DNA from: Prunella strophiata
Lineage: Eukaryota > Chordata > Aves > Passeriformes > Prunellidae
Length of the DNA: 64,000 bases
Reading direction: 5' to 3'
NCBI GenBank assembly: GCA_036583965.1
Contig: JAZBQD010000013.1
Coordinates: 3,822,144 to 3,886,143, forward strand
Shown here: piece by piece, positions 26,521 through 40,309 of the stretch
Numbering within the stretch: the first letter of the stretch is position 1
Layout of the letters: every line of letters starts with the position of its first letter
Notes under the pieces: generated by a model
What the model saw: only the letters and a program-made list of their open reading frames with translations
What the model was told of the DNA's origin: nothing
The model's database searches: none
Program-made: the position numbers and the translations under genes

Positions 26521-29500
26521 TCTCCCCCTCCTTTCCAGCCAATTTTGGGCATGAGCATTAGGTTTTGCCACTCCCCGAGCTCTGGGCTGTGGCACAGCTC
26601 ACACGGACGTGCTCTCCAGGGAATGTGGCACCTGGAGGGAGCACTCTGGGCTCCATTCCCACTGTGCCACCACCCCTTTCAAGCTGTTCTCTTGCAACAT
26701 CCAGCTTTTCTTTTGCTCCTCTGCCTGTGAGGGTCCCTTTGCAGCCCCCAGGCTGCAGGAGCTCAGCAGGGTTAACGCTGTGCAGGGCGTACCACGGGAA
26801 TTAGTCACTGCCGGGACCTCAGTCAAGTGTTTTATTTCATGCCCTTTTCCAAAGACATTTGTACTTGAAAAAGCCTGAAGAATTATGAGCTCCCTGCTAA
26901 CAGACGTGACTCAGAGGAGTGGTGGGCACACGCCACTTAAGTGAGAAGTGTCTTCTGCAGTGTGGGTGAGGAGGAGAGAGGGGCTGCTGACAGAGTGGGT
27001 TTTGCAGGGAAGAACACCCAAATGGCTTCAGTTTGTGCTGCCAACAACTTTGCTACAGCAGGAGTGGCCCAGATACTGACAGGGAGAGCCCACCAGTGAA
27101 ACTGCTCCCAGGGGCTTGGCCAAGGTTTGATGTGCCCCAACCACCAGGGCAGCTCTGGCATTCAGTGCATGGAGCAAATCTGTGCCCAAAACATGGAGCA
27201 GGACAAGGCTCTGCTACCAAAGGCCACCCTGTCCCTCATGGTGCTGTCCTGCCCCTGTGAATGCCAGGAACTCGCTCAGCAAGAAGCTCATGGGACACTG
27301 CCAATCCCCTGGAGCTGGCTTTGGACACCACGTGCCTTTGCCAGGCATTACCTGTGACCTGCCTGGTGCACAGGCTTGTGCAAGGAGCACCAGGAGCACA
27401 GATATGTGGGGGATGCCCAAGTCCCTGTGCCAACCATGGCAGGTCACCGTGGGGACATCGTAGGAGCTGGGAAGTTTACAGGAAGAAAATGATAATTGAG
27501 TTATCCCTTCTCAAGACATCATTTCCCACCTGCATCCAGCACTGGCATCACTGGAAATTACCAGACTGGGCATTGTCAGCAGCCAGGAGATGCTGTGCAG
27601 AGGGAGGGGGACCAGAAATGAAGTTCACAGGGATACAGCCTTGAACTTTCTCCAGGCTGACTTCTAGTGCATTACCGGAATGGCGCGGACCGGCTGCCAA
27701 GCGGAGGCATTTGGAAATCCTCCCAGCTCTTTCCCAAAGTGGATGAGGAGGAGGAGGAGTTGCCTGAGCTGAGCTGGGTTCCTCCAACCCCTGTGAGGCC
27801 CCCGAGGGACCGGCTGGGAGAGGGGACCCGTGGGACCCGGATGGTTGGGACAGGAGCGGTGACTTTGCACAATGCTGTGCCTCGGTGACTCGTGACACTG
27901 CAGCAGCTGGCACAGGCTCTCTGGAGCTGGCTGCACCCGGGTATTATTAGACCTGATGGTTTTGTTTCTGCTCCAGCCAAAGTTCAGCTGGTGCAGTTTG
28001 AGCTCTGATGCTGTGATGGGTGCTGGATGCATCCTGTCCCTCCAGAAACACTTGGTGCTGACAGTCACCATGTCCCCCATGTGCCACCACCCTACAGCAG
28101 GGTATTTCCTAATCCTCCTTTTGTTATCACTAAAAAATAAGAAAAGCAATGACCATAAATGATACTAAGCCAGGTCACACAGGGCACCAGCTCTGCCAGA
28201 TGATATAACCCTCCTTATTTACATTCCCTAGGGAAATTTCCTCCCCACTTTGCAGAGCTTGAGCGCTCAGAAATCCCTTTGCTACTCTCCTGTCAGGGAG
28301 GTTGGGGAGAATGAAATAAGAGCCTACAGATCATCTGTACAAGCTGCAGCACATCCCTGTACTCCTCTGGGGTCAAGCAGCCACCTCCCCCTGAGACTGG
28401 CCTAGCCCAGGCTTGCAGAGGAGGGAAGCAGGGGAAGAAGCAGGGCCAGGAATTGGCAAGGGAAAGCAGCTGGGCAAAGTAGGCACTGCTAGGAGTTCAG
28501 AGAGACAGGGGATCCCTCTGTGCCATGCCAGCATCTGCTGGGATGGGGGGCATTTATCTGAGCCACTGAGCAGCAATTCCTGGCAGGCACAGAGCCTGCT
28601 CCTGGAGCTGCTCAAAACTTCCCCCAGAGCAGCGCCCAGCCTGGGCTCTGCTTGTGAGGAGAAATGGAAACACAGAGGGAAAGTCATGAAGAGCTCTTCC
28701 ATTAACACCATTCCTGCCAGGCCCAGGGAGGCTGGGCTTCTGTCAGATCGTGTTGTCACCATGACTTTGCTGTTTCTGAACCTTGAAGAAATTCTTCCCA
28801 AAAGAGCAACCGCCCCCTCACCCGCTTCCCTTTCAATCCCCAGCTATTTTTATTTCACTCCTTGAGATAAAGCTACGTGTGTGGGGGAGGTATTTACACA
28901 CACATGAGAAAGTATTGATGCACATAAAAATAACCTGATGATTTGAGAAAGACATTTCACTTCCACAGAGCTCTTTATTCCCCGTTCCATTATAAACAGA
29001 AAATGCAGGAGTTATTGAGGCTTGTGGGAGGTTCAGCATTGCTCTCAGTGTGGATGCAGGAACATTCTCTCTGCTTATGCACAGGGTCTGCAGCTGGGGG
29101 AAACAGGCACTGGATATATGCTCAAGAGGAAAAAAAAAAAGTGAGATTTTTATGTTCTTAGGAAGTTTATGGCTCACTGTGAAGCAGATACAACAGAGAT
29201 GAATTCCTACAGAATCCCTCCCATATCCTTATTTCATTCATGACACATTTCCAGATGTGTAAGTGCCTGTCTTCACATTGCTTTCATCTTTGAAATACCT
29301 TTTTTTAAGGAACAAGGGAGGAGAAAGGTAAGCACCCAGTGCCTCCAGCTACAGGCTGATGCTGCCTGCTCTGGGAGCTCAGCTGTGGGTGTGATGCAGC
29401 ACCTGCCCATCCCATGGGGGAGCAGCCGTGTGTGAGCCCCTGGGCTGCTCACCCCATGGGATGCATTTGGCATCCACTGATCCCAAATTTGGGATCCATT

Positions 29501-32500
29501 GGGCAAGGCCACCCTCTGAGCAGCACGGGATTGAGGAGGGAGCGAGCTCACACAGCGAGGCAGGCCCAGCCTGGCTCAGGGAAGCATCTCTGCCAAAACA
29601 AGTCACTCCTGAGCCCTGGGGCCATGCTCTCGGTGTCCCTACAAGCCACAGCACGCCAGGACATGGGGCTGCAGCAGCCAGGGAGCAGAGCTGAGCAGGG
29701 ACAGAACATCCCTGTGCTCGGGCTGGCTGCTGCCAGCCTTGTTGTGGCTCTCTCTTGAACAGGCTGCCACACGCAGCATTCTCGGAGCCAAGTGACAGCC
29801 TCGTTGCATCAACAGCGCTCCACCACACGGTATTACTGTTATTATCTGCGTTTGTGGCCATAATAGATAACACACCAGCCCTCCCTCTCCAAAATAACCC
29901 GGCGTTGGGAGCAGTTTGGGGCGAAGATTGGGGTATTTGCTGAGCATCGCACGCTGCGATAAAGGAGGCAGCGCGGCTGCGGCCGCACACGCTCAGCTGC
30001 GGGAGCCGAGCCGCAGGACGGCTCCGAATCGCTCCGGAACTGCAGCGAGAGATAACAGCAAAAGGCAGCGCCTGCCCGGCCAAGGTTGTTTAAAAATACC
30101 CACTCCCAGCCCCCGTGGTTTCTGCAGCTCTGCTGGGAGTCGGGAAGCCCACGCTGGTGATGAGCAGGTGCTCCTTGCAGGCTCAGCCCGCTAAAAAAGC
30201 TGCTGGGATCTTGCCCGGGGTCTCTTCTCCTAAAATCTAAGCCAGATCCCAGCTGGGAAGTGCTCTAAAAAAACACAGCCACATGCCCCGGCAGTGACCT
30301 CCATTTGGTGTTAAGCACAAAGCCACCTCACCACCCATGGGGAGCACCACCCTGCCTGCTGATGGACCCCATCTGCTGGGATGAATCCCACAACGCTGGA
30401 AAGAATTTTAAAAGGAGTATGTAAAAATAGCTTGCCCGGAGATGGGCTGGAGGCAGAACTGCCCCAGGGGGACCAGCAGCTCCTGACCCAGCTGGGGATG
30501 CAGGTGCTGCCCATCACCGAGGCTTCCCACGCCCTGGTGCCCTCCAGCACAAGCAGGGATGGACGGGGAAAAGCTTCCCGGGAATGGCAGCGCTGCTTCC
30601 CCGGGAGGGGAACAACCAGGGCCGGGATATTTGCTGCTGTTGCTCACGGTGTCCCCTGAGCCCATCCCCGGGAAGTGGGACCCGTCCGAGGGGACAAACC
30701 AGCCCGCACACGTTTCCTGGGCCCTGACTCACCCAGTCCTAAGTAAACAGCCGGGTAAACAGGCTCGTTTTACTTTCAAAACAAAAACAAGGAGCCGCAA
30801 AGCCCAGTTCCTCCTCCTTGAGTAAGGACGGTGTGTAATCCTTGGCGTTTGTCCTGCGGGTGTTCCGCGAGGTGCCAGCGCTTTAAAGCCTGGCAGCCGC
30901 TAGAGACAAAGTGACATATTTAGCTCGGGAGTGAAAATGCTGCTCGCCTGTGAATGCCAAGGAGCAGGAAAACAAAAAGCACCTGCGAGGGAAATGCCTG
31001 CTGCTGGGGAGGCTCTGAAACCTCACCTCGAAGAGGCACGGAGAGCCTGTCCCTGAGGCAGAGCAGCTCTGGGCATGGCTGGAGTTAGGGGGATTTACAG
31101 CCAAGTGCTCCATTCGTGCATTTGAGGGTCTCTGCATCCTGCAGGAGGTGGCTTTCCAAGGAGGAATACAGCTCCAGACATGGCATTGCACTCCCACTGC
31201 ACCCCCCGAGGCTGAGCCCTGGCACCCCAGGTTTGCTCATGGCTCCTTTGTTAGAAATGGGTTTGGGCAGCCCCTCCAGAAATTCCTGTCCCTAAAGGAA
31301 CCTTCCCAAGGAGGGGCTGTGGAGGAGCCCTGACCTGACCCCACTGGGTTTGGGATCTCTGGGTGTTAAATGCCCTCAGATGAAGCCATTTCCCAAGCCA
31401 TGTGCTGTAAGGATCTCACTGTTTGATGGCTCCTCTTATGTCATTTCAGTAGCAGGTGGTGGAAGTGGGGGGAGGAAAAACCTATAAAATGTTTAACATC
31501 CCTTTAGCTTCGATTTATCTGAAGAGAATTCAAACAGCACAATTTCCTCCCGCCATCTGGGTTCCACTTTAAAAGATGTTTTCTCATATCATTGCAATTT
31601 CAGAAAATCTTGTTGTACATCTATGGAAATGCAAGATGCTTCCCCTAAATTGTGCATCAGCGTGAAGCTTTTTAAACCTCAACAGCAGCTATGATATATT
31701 TTGACAGCTCCCAGACAGCTCCTGAGAGAATTTCCCTGTTCCAACACTACCCATGCAGGGGGGCCCAGCTTTGGGAGCTGCAGTCCTACAAGGCAAAGCT
31801 CTCTGCTTGGTTTTGTACCAATTTCTGCTTGGTTTTCTCTTGTTTTGCTTCAGTACTGGGAAGAAGTTTCCCTTGCAGATCTTGCCTGAACACTTGGAGC
31901 TGCACAACGTGTTCATCATGTGTATTTCCCACTCATGCACCCCAAAATAGCTTAGAAACACACTGAACTGCTCCAAAACCTTAGAGAGATCTCAAAGGTC
32001 CTGATAAACCTCCTGCAAGTGGGGAGTCTGGAGGAGGAGAAAGGCTCCAGTGATGTCCCTGCTGCTCTCAGCCTTTCCTAGACACCCCAAACAACTGCAG
32101 GGAGAGCTGCTCTGTGCAGACAGCCCCAAAAATCCAGCTCCACAGGAGAGGAACAGGCATTTGCTGCAGCACCCCACTCCCAGGGGAGACTCCCAGCCCT
32201 TGGCCAGGTGAGAAAGACACCTCAGGCTCTAGATCTCAGCCTTGGCTTTGCTGAGCTCCCTGAAAGCATCCAAACTCAAACACAGAGGAAGTGCCCCAAG
32301 AATGGGTTAACACAGGTTAGCACAGGCCAGGGGTGTTTGGTGTCAGTCACTTTAGAGCTTAACAATCCCATAAACACAGCAGAGTACCTCTGGAGCAGCC
32401 AGTTCATCCAGGGGATGAGCTGTGCCTGGCAGAGCTGGGACAGGGGGTGGCTGCCCTCTCCTCCTGCACAGGGAGAGCCACAGGGCTCAGAGCTGGGGTG

Positions 32501-33940
32501 AAACCAGGGCAGGGGGGTCCAGGGAGCCCCCACCATGGAACTAGCACAGCACTGCTCACCCCAACACATCCCCACTGCTGCCTGTGTCCCACAGCCCCAG
32601 CCTCAGCAATGGGACAGCCCCAGGATGGAGGAGTCACTCCCTGCCACTGGCACACACTGGGAAGGGACAGACAGGCATTTGAGAATGGCAGAGATTTTGG
32701 TCTATAGCCAGGAGGTTTGCTTATTTTTGAAGATATTAGTGATTTTCCCCACCTGGCTCCTGCATGGCAAAGAAGGGTCCCATAAGAAAAGCTGGAGCTG
32801 ACAGTGAGCAAAACCACTGCCACAGACAAGCAAAGTTTTTGTCATCAAAACCCCCAGATTTTGGAGGGGTCTGGTAGATCACCTAGGGCAGTGGACTAAA
32901 CTTGGGTTTGGTAAACCCAGGACCAGGTCTAAACCTGGCAAATCAAACCTGGATGAATGTAAACCATGATCCTGTCTCATCTTAAGAGCAAGAAGCCCTG
33001 ACTTGAGCAATTTCTGCCATGCACAGTTCAGGGAAATCAGGGACATTTCCAAGGGAGAATTGGGTTGTCCCTGTGGGACCAAAAAGCCCACATCCCATCA
33101 CAAGAGCCTCAGTTTCCCCAACGACACCTTGAAGCCAGGATGCATCTTTCAGGTTTGCCCCAATGCCATCAGAAACCAGCTCTGGGGACTCAGGTATACC
33201 TGGTTCTGTGGTGCTCTTTCCAAATCTGCCTCCAGCAGATTTCCCAAATCCACCTCCAAGCAGGATGGAGCCCCTTGCAGCTCGCAGGGAGGAGTTGGAA
33301 TGCTGAGCACGCCTTCCCTGACGTTCACCCTGATTTTCAGAAATTGCATTAAATCAGTATTGCTGCAAATTGCCCTCTTTTTTTGGCTCCAGCTTGATGT
33401 AAAAAGGAAAACAAATGGGGTTTTAAAATGCAGCTAATCAAGGAGTTAAAGAGAGGTTAATCCTAATGGATTAATCAACCTGCAGGAGGAGGAAAAGGAG
33501 GCTCGGGTGAGAAGGAGCAGAGAAGCAGCCAAGCCTGGTTCCTCCTCCCAGGGGTGATGGAAAGGTTCAGGGAGAGTGTGGAGACAGTGGTGATATTCCT
33601 TCTTCCACCTGGCTGTTTCCAGCATGGGGACCACAGAGGAATAATGTGTCCTGGACTTAGGGATATCTTCCCTGAGAAAACAGAGCCCTCAGTGGATCTG
33701 TCATCATCCCCTGAGGAAAAGGGTGAGGAGTGTTTGGCATCCACCACCCTCAGCTACAGAAACCAAGAGGTGACAAAACCCAGGACGTGGGGAGGCCCTG
33801 ACTGGTGTTAAATCCCCAGCAGAACTCTGCATGGGATTGGGAAAGGGGTTTTGAACAGAGCAGAGCTGTCCCAAGGCTTTCAACCACTGCCTGCACCCAC
33901 CAGAGCTGCCCTGACCCCCCTGCAGGGTCCAGCCCATGGC
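26521..33940. other. Intergenic, no gene recognised
   Basis: No exon is recognisable. GC content is higher than on the left, which generates many long overlapping open frames; the largest is a 234-codon frame on the minus strand at 29379-30083. A moderately CpG-rich, non-repetitive block at about 29790-30120, and another at about 30830-30960, contain GATA-like (TTATCTG, AGATAA) and E-box-like words. They could be distal regulatory DNA for HSPB8 or SRRM4. I cannot test conservation here. Confidence 0.5.
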
Positions 33941-34042
33941 TCCTGCCACCAAATCCAAACATCCTCCTGCCACCAAATCCAAACATCCTCCTGCCACCAA
34001 ATCCAAACATCCTCCTGCCACCAAATCCAAACATCCTCCTGC
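33941..34042. repeat. 24-bp minisatellite, about four copies
   Basis: The unit TCCTGCCACCAAATCCAAAC plus ATCC is repeated about 4.2 times with no differences between the full copies. Because 24 is divisible by three, open frames cross it on both strands and give peptide repeats (for example Ala-Thr-Lys-Ser-Lys-His-Pro-Pro). These are artefacts of the repeat. Confidence 0.95.
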
Positions 34043-34526
34043 CCAAAGCATCAGCATCTGCCTCCCAGCACAGCCAGGCATCCTCCATGGGACAAAGCCT
34101 CTTTCTTGGCAGCTAATTGGGCTTAGGCATAAGAAGGGCTTGAACATCATTAGTGGCAGTGAAAGCAAGGAAGTTTAAAGAAGGTTATTAATGATATGCA
34201 CACTGTATACAGCAGCATAATCACCCCCCAAAAATATTAGATCCATTAGGTATCATTATCAAGGCCTGGAGCTAATCATTTAAGCTTAATGAAGCCAATA
34301 CATTTCTCCAGCCCTGGCAGCAGTGCTCGTCCCTTGGAGGGAGGTGGCAGCCAGGGAAGGCTCGAGCAGTGCTGTCCCTGCAGCCCCACTGCTGCACCAG
34401 TGCCCTGCTGGCTCTGGGCTCTGTGTTCCCCAGAGCTGAGCCCCCTTCCAGGTGCTCTCAGCAGCAACTCACTCTGTTCAGCATCAGCCTTTTGCTTTGG
34501 TACTCAAAGACCTTCTGCTCAATGAC
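34043..34526. other. Intergenic; candidate conserved non-coding block
   Basis: Between about 34175 and 34300 there is an AT-rich, non-repetitive block with several homeodomain-type TAAT/ATTA cores (for example around TAATCATTTAAGCTTAATG). This resembles a developmental enhancer. It has no coding content. The remainder up to the CR1 fragment shows nothing recognisable. Confidence 0.35.
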
Positions 34527-34645
34527 CACAGAATGGTTTGGATGGGAAAGGACCCTGAAGACTTTCTGATTCCATGGGCAGGAACAGCTTCCACCAGGCT
34601 GCTGAGAGCCCCATCCAGCCCAACCCTGGCAGGGCACTCATCCCC
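34527..34645 (-). mobile_element. CR1 LINE 3' fragment, minus orientation, degraded
   Basis: The plus strand reads ACAGAATGGTTTGGATGGGA, then AAGGACCCTGAAGA, then AGCCCCATCCAGCCCAACCC. These are the complement of CR1 3'-end landmarks with many substitutions. It is more diverged than the pair at 26236-26520 and therefore probably older. Confidence 0.75.
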
Positions 34646-37600
34646 ACACCTCCCTCCTCTCCTTGTTTTGAGCAGTTTTCTCTTTGGAGACCAGAGGAGA
34701 AATGATTTGGAGCCAAGGCTGCTGCGATGATCTCACTGCTAATTATGCAGAGAAGTCATTTTGCTGTGGCTGTGGTGATGAAGTGATATGAGAGGAGCAA
34801 AACTCCACAGCCACTCTGTGCATCACAAATAAAACAGAAATAAAACCCAAAGTGAGCAAACCCAACACCTCGACCTCTGTGAGCCACTGTGCTGCCCCCA
34901 AACCCACTGCAATTGGGGACAGGCAGCTCAGGCTGGGACACAATTCAAAATGCCACCAGCTCCACTTTCCTCTTTGTCCATGAGTGTTTCCCACCCTGGT
35001 CCCAGCAGTGGGATCATTGCTGCAGCAGGATTCACCATCATTTTAAAGGGGAGCTGGGGATTAGCACCATCCTTATTAAAACCACTCACTCACACCTCAT
35101 TTTACCTTCCCACTGGAGATGATTTAGCTTGATTTATTCTAATTAGTTGTAATTTATTGTTTTAATGAGCTCTTCTGCAGGCTTTTTGTGCTTCATAACC
35201 ACCCTCCTTGGCTGCTACAATGCATTTCAAGGAGGTCTTTTAATAAGGAAAGGTTTCCAAGGCTGCCTCAGGATAGGGAGGTTTTTGTTGGACTATGAAA
35301 GAATCAAAATTAAACCAAAATCTTCCTCTCCTCCAGGATGGGTTTGCTGGGGAGCATCTGGCTGGGAGCAGGAGGCTGCACTTCAGCACTCCACCCAAAT
35401 GGCAAGTCTCCTTAATTATCAGCAGCATTTGCATGTGGGTTTAAAGATTGACAAAAGAAAACAAATAGGAGAAAACTCTCCTTCACCTGGCTGCAGCTCT
35501 GGAGCAGGGAATTTGGGCCTGGAAGGTGCTGCTGCCCAGAGGCAGCTGCAACTCCATGGTCAGGGATTCTCAACACCAGGGTCACCCACAGTGCCCACCC
35601 AGGAGGGTCTGTGCTGCTGGGGGTGTCCCAGGACACGATGCCATGATCAGCATTGCTTTACCCACAGAGATCTCTCCTCCCCTTCCCTCTGCTGGGATGG
35701 CTGAAGCTGCAGGAACTTCTTGATCTGCTCTCAGGGGTGGCTGGGCCATTTCATGGCTTTCCAGCCTTTAATTTGGAAGGGAGAGAAAGGCCATCTGGTC
35801 AGGTGGGTTATTTCTGTGACACAGGGTTCTTCCATTAGGAAAAAAAAAGTAATTTTTTGCTTCTCTGTCCCCATGGCCGTCACATGGCTAAGTGTTCCCT
35901 TTGGAGACATCCAAAATTAAGCAGATGAGATTCACTCTGCAAGCAGAGACAAAAACTTCATGAAAGCAAAACCTCCAAAGGAGGAGAAACTCCCAAAGAG
36001 AAACATGAAAACCCCCAAATGGCTTCAGCTACAGCAGAGAAACACCTGGGTGGTTACAGGGAGATTTTCTCAGGGAAATGGGACTGGCTTGAACTGAAGC
36101 AGCTGAGATTTGTGTGAGAAATAGTGAGAAACCCTTGGGGAGCCAGGGATGCTCCAGAGGGCTCTGGGAAGGAAAAACTCCTGGAAGTGTTAGAGCAAAT
36201 CCCCCGTGCAAACGCAGATGGGGCCACTGCAGGAACAGGAACAGCTGCCAAGAGAGAGCCTGGAGAGCTGCACGTGTCCTGGGGGGGCAGGGGGGCTCTG
36301 CAGCCCCAGGGACTGAGGAGGAGGATGCTGGAGGAAGTCAGGCTGAGCTCCTGCATGTGCAGAGGCTCCCAGAGGGGCTGGAAAGCACAAACAACCCCAT
36401 GAAACAAGCAAAGGGGTCTGTGTGGGCACCCCAGGACCCCACAGCAGGATCCAACAGGGAGCAAGGAGAGACATCAAGGGCAGGGTGAGGCAGCAAGGCT
36501 GTCCCAGTCCATGGGCACATGAGTCAGTGAGGGTGATGCTCCCCAGAGCAGGGATGGACACAGCTCTGGGAGCTGCTGTGCTGGCCACAGCTCTGCCCAG
36601 CCACCTCCTGCCTCCTGCCACAGGGGCTGGGCAGTTGGAAAATTAGATGAACTCTGTCCTTCTAGGAGAAGAGACCGGGTCTCTGGAGGTGCCTGGTGGA
36701 TCTGGACAGCTCTGGAGCTTCTTGTGGATTATTTACCCAGCTCCACATGCTGCCAACCAAAATAAATCAATTCAGCTTTTGCTTCCATTTTAGGAAAATA
36801 AGTCCTCTGGGACAGGCTGGGAGCTGGTGCCCTGCTGGAGCCACGTGCTCCCCATCCCAGCCCTGGTGGGATGTAAAGGGGACTCAGAACCCCTTGGGCC
36901 CACTGTCCCATGTCCCTGCCTTGCAGGGGGTGCTGCACAGCTTCCCTGGCACTTGGGACAGACAGCAGGACACAGGCAGGAGGTGTACTGAGCCTCCTGC
37001 CACCGAGCTGCCTGCAGAGCTCTCCCACGGCTTGGGTGACCTTATCCTTATCTCCTCACGTCCTTCAGCCCCTCACAGCAGCCAGTTGGAGCAGCAGGTC
37101 CTCCAAGGCCAGTTTCCCATGATGTAGCCTCTTATCTCATGGTGCTGAGCCCTCCCCTCCAGCCCATTCCAGCTCTGAGTTGGCAGCACTGGGAATCACC
37201 CACTTGTGCTGTGGGAGGGATCACCCAAAAACTTAACCTGAAACAAAAAAGCTGCATGGAACACCCAAATTTCCCTCCAGCTGCCCAGGAGAGCTTTGCT
37301 GGGGCTCCTCAGAGGGACCCTTGCAAGCTCATAGTCCTGAGATGCATCAGGAGCTGCTGGATCTCCACCTCAGCCCCAACCCCAGAATGCCTCTCCTGGA
37401 ACAGGCACTCTCCTTTCTCCTGCCCCATCTGTGCCAGTTACAAATAGCCCAGCATTCAACTACTTAATCCCACCAGCTCTTTCAGAGGTGGTTGTTTATT
37501 TGTTTATTTGATCAGAACTTGTTGCCCTGATTTTTAAAGCCTTTTGATGTTTGCATTTTTGTATAGAACTTTTCACACACTTCATGTAAATAACTTATTA

Positions 37601-40309
37601 TTTACATTCTTTCCTAGAGGAGGAGGAACTTAATAGACTGTTGGGTTGTCCAGTGGCATTGGGGAGATGGCACTGTCACCCTCCAATGACACTGGCACTT
37701 CAGAAATCTATAAATTAGAATCAGAAATTAATAAAGCTTTAATTTTATCTTACAAAGAGCTGCTGCCTGTGTCGTGTTATTTTGTGTCCTACAGTGACAA
37801 GAACTGGCTTCTTAGAAAAAAAAACAATAAAATCTTCCAAGCACCTGCTCCTGTCTCCTCCCCATCCAGGATGCTGTGTTGGCAGCATCAGTGCTGCTCC
37901 AAGAGCAGCATGTGAAAGGCCAGATGAGGATGGTTCCTCTGTCTCCTTCAGCAGTGAAAATCATTTGGTCTTGGATGATGTGGGTATTGGTGAGTCTAAT
38001 GCTGCTCCAGGAGAAAAAAAGGGAGCACTGTCCCCCTGGAATGGTTGGGACAGGGCTGGCAGAGAGGTGCTGCTGTGGCTGGGCTGCCCTGTGCAGTGTC
38101 AATTGCTGATAATCACAATGCTGCCCTTTGTCCTTTGTGTGAGAGAGGTCCCAAAATGCACAGCCAGGATCTCAGCCCCTCCTGGGCTCCCTCAGGCAGC
38201 CCCAGGGTCAGACCCACAGGATGCCCACTCCTGCCCCTCAGTCAGAGCCTGCCCCAGTCTGTCCCTTAGAGCTGGTACTAAGCCATGAGCCATGCTGTGT
38301 TCTGCCATCTGACAGGCTGGAATTGCTCCAAGCCCACAGATGTGATGTCTCTGCAGAGTGGCCTCCACTGCTCTGTGCTGTGGGGCTGGAGGCTCCAAAC
38401 CAACATCTCACAGGGAGGGAGGGAGAGCAAACTGCTCCCAGTCCCCAGCAGCCCCAGCTCTGCTCCCCCTGGCCCCCCAGACATGCACAGATCCCACCCC
38501 TCTCCTCAGGCACGGGGGCAGAGGCTGGTGCAGAGGTGCCCCAGTGTTTCCAAACCCATTTTTGCACTTGCACAAACACCACCAGGGATTACTTGTTTAA
38601 AACCTCCTTTGCAGGGATAATCAGATCATACTTGAAAAGAGCCTCTGGATCTCCAGTTACAATTATTTCATTAGGATGTGATACTCCAGACCATCCAAGA
38701 GCTTGGGAAGCTGCTGTCTGCACAGGCCCAAGCATGCTGCCCATGGAAGAGGTCCTTAGTGCTAATTGCCAATGCCAACCCCAGCCATTAGGAAATTATT
38801 GCTAATGCAGCTGACAACAGCTTTTATAAGACACCATTAAGGAATTCATCAGAAAGCAGAACCAAATAAAGCAAAAAGCTATTAAAGAAAAACAAAACTC
38901 ACCCACAAACTGCAGGATCAGCAGGAGCAAGAGCAGGAGCTGCTGTGTGAGTGCTGCAGCCCCAAAGCTGAGCCTGGAGCTCCCTTTGTCCCAGCACTGG
39001 GGTTGCACCAGCCTGGGATGGCTTTCCCCAAATACCCCAGGATGGGAGAGTGGCTCATTCAGCAGTGGCTCATTCCCCCCTGGCAGCTCCCTGTGGAGTC
39101 ACAGCTGGTGCCCTGCACCTGCAGCCCTGCTCAGGGAACCATCCTGTGCCAGCCAGGGGTGCAGGGCCAGGATATGGGTGCAGGGACATCCAGCCAGGCT
39201 GCTGGGCCTGAGCGTGTCCCCAGGTGCCCCTGGGGTCTTTCTGTGAAAGGGGAAAAAATTGAGGTTGGGGATATTTTTTCCAAAGTCTAATAAAAATAAC
39301 TCTCTGAAGGGGTGAGGAAGAGGAAGGACAATTTGTGCTGGAGAGGTGTCACCCCCAGGGCCTGACAGCTCCAAGTGGCACAAGGACACAGTGGCACAGT
39401 GACTCATGACTTTTTGGCGTTCCACACTGGTGTGGGTATCACATTTCAGGGATTATATTTTATTCATAAAAATTGCTGTGCTCACAGCTGTGCCTGGCAG
39501 AGCCACAGAGGCTGAGCTTGGGGCTGGCTGTGCTCTGCACAATCAGGGGGTCCCAGCTCTGGAACAACTGCTGGAAGTTAAATATAATCTGCACAACTGG
39601 GTGAGGGTGCCCAGGTTCCCCTCCACGACCTGGAACGTGGGTGCTGGGCCAGGGTTTACAGCACGTGGTGGGTGTTGTTGGTAACCACATCCCCAGTGAG
39701 GCAGAGCAGAACATGTGAGGCTGTATTTTTAACTCTGAGCTCCTGGTGACATGGAAAACTGGGTGCCTGGCCCAGGTGCTGCACAGATAGATGGAAAATT
39801 TCCTGCCTCCCATCAACAGCTTGGTTTTGCTGAGGCCAGGCACTGCAATGGGTTAGCAAATGGGGCTTTGCTCCTAGGAATGGGTTTAAGGTTGTGCCCA
39901 GAATCCAGCAGTTTCCCTTTGCCATTCCATTGGGAAGTGCTTTCCTGTGGAGCTGCAGGTGGGGAGCTGGCATGGTAAGATGGAAATGGGGATGGGGCAG
40001 ACCCAACTTTCCCACCTCACAGCCTGGTTTAGCATCCCCAAGCAGCAAGAACATTTTCAACCCCCTGAGGGGCTAAGGCCAGGATGAGCCCATGGTCCTT
40101 GCCAGGCCTGATGCCTCCCCAGCACAGTGTTAGCTGGGACTTGGAATTCCCCCATCAGTGCAGGCATCCCACACATCTCTCTTGCCCTTGCCTTCATGGG
40201 GATGACCTGTGCCAAGCTGGGAGGTGGCACATGGTGACATTCCCCTTGTCCCCACCACCCTCCCACAGCCCTACACCCACCCCATTGGCTCAGCCAAGAC
40301 AAGCAGAGG
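34646..40309. other. Intergenic, 3' flank of HSPB8
   Basis: No exon is recognisable. At about 35110-35170 there is an AT-rich block with repeated TAATTAG/TTTAATGAG words that may be regulatory. At about 37650-37800 an AATAAAGCTTTAATTTTATC segment followed by TTTTGTGTCCTACA looks like the R-U5 end of another old LTR, but this is too weak to annotate. The long open frames at 35165-35704 and 38221-38805 show no recognisable protein. Confidence 0.5.

Noticed and set aside
29379..30083. 234-codon minus-strand frame
   Set aside because: The region is GC-rich with overlapping open frames on both strands, the composition is low-information, and there is no recognisable domain. The region is better read as possible regulatory DNA.
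33805..34168. Repeat-protein genes across the minisatellite
   Set aside because: All frames are open because the unit is 24 bp. No start context, splice sites or conservation signal.
37650..37800. Third LTR fragment (R-U5-like segment)
   Set aside because: Only a polyadenylation-like signal and a TCCTACA end are suggestive. There is no U3 or TATA part and no boundaries.
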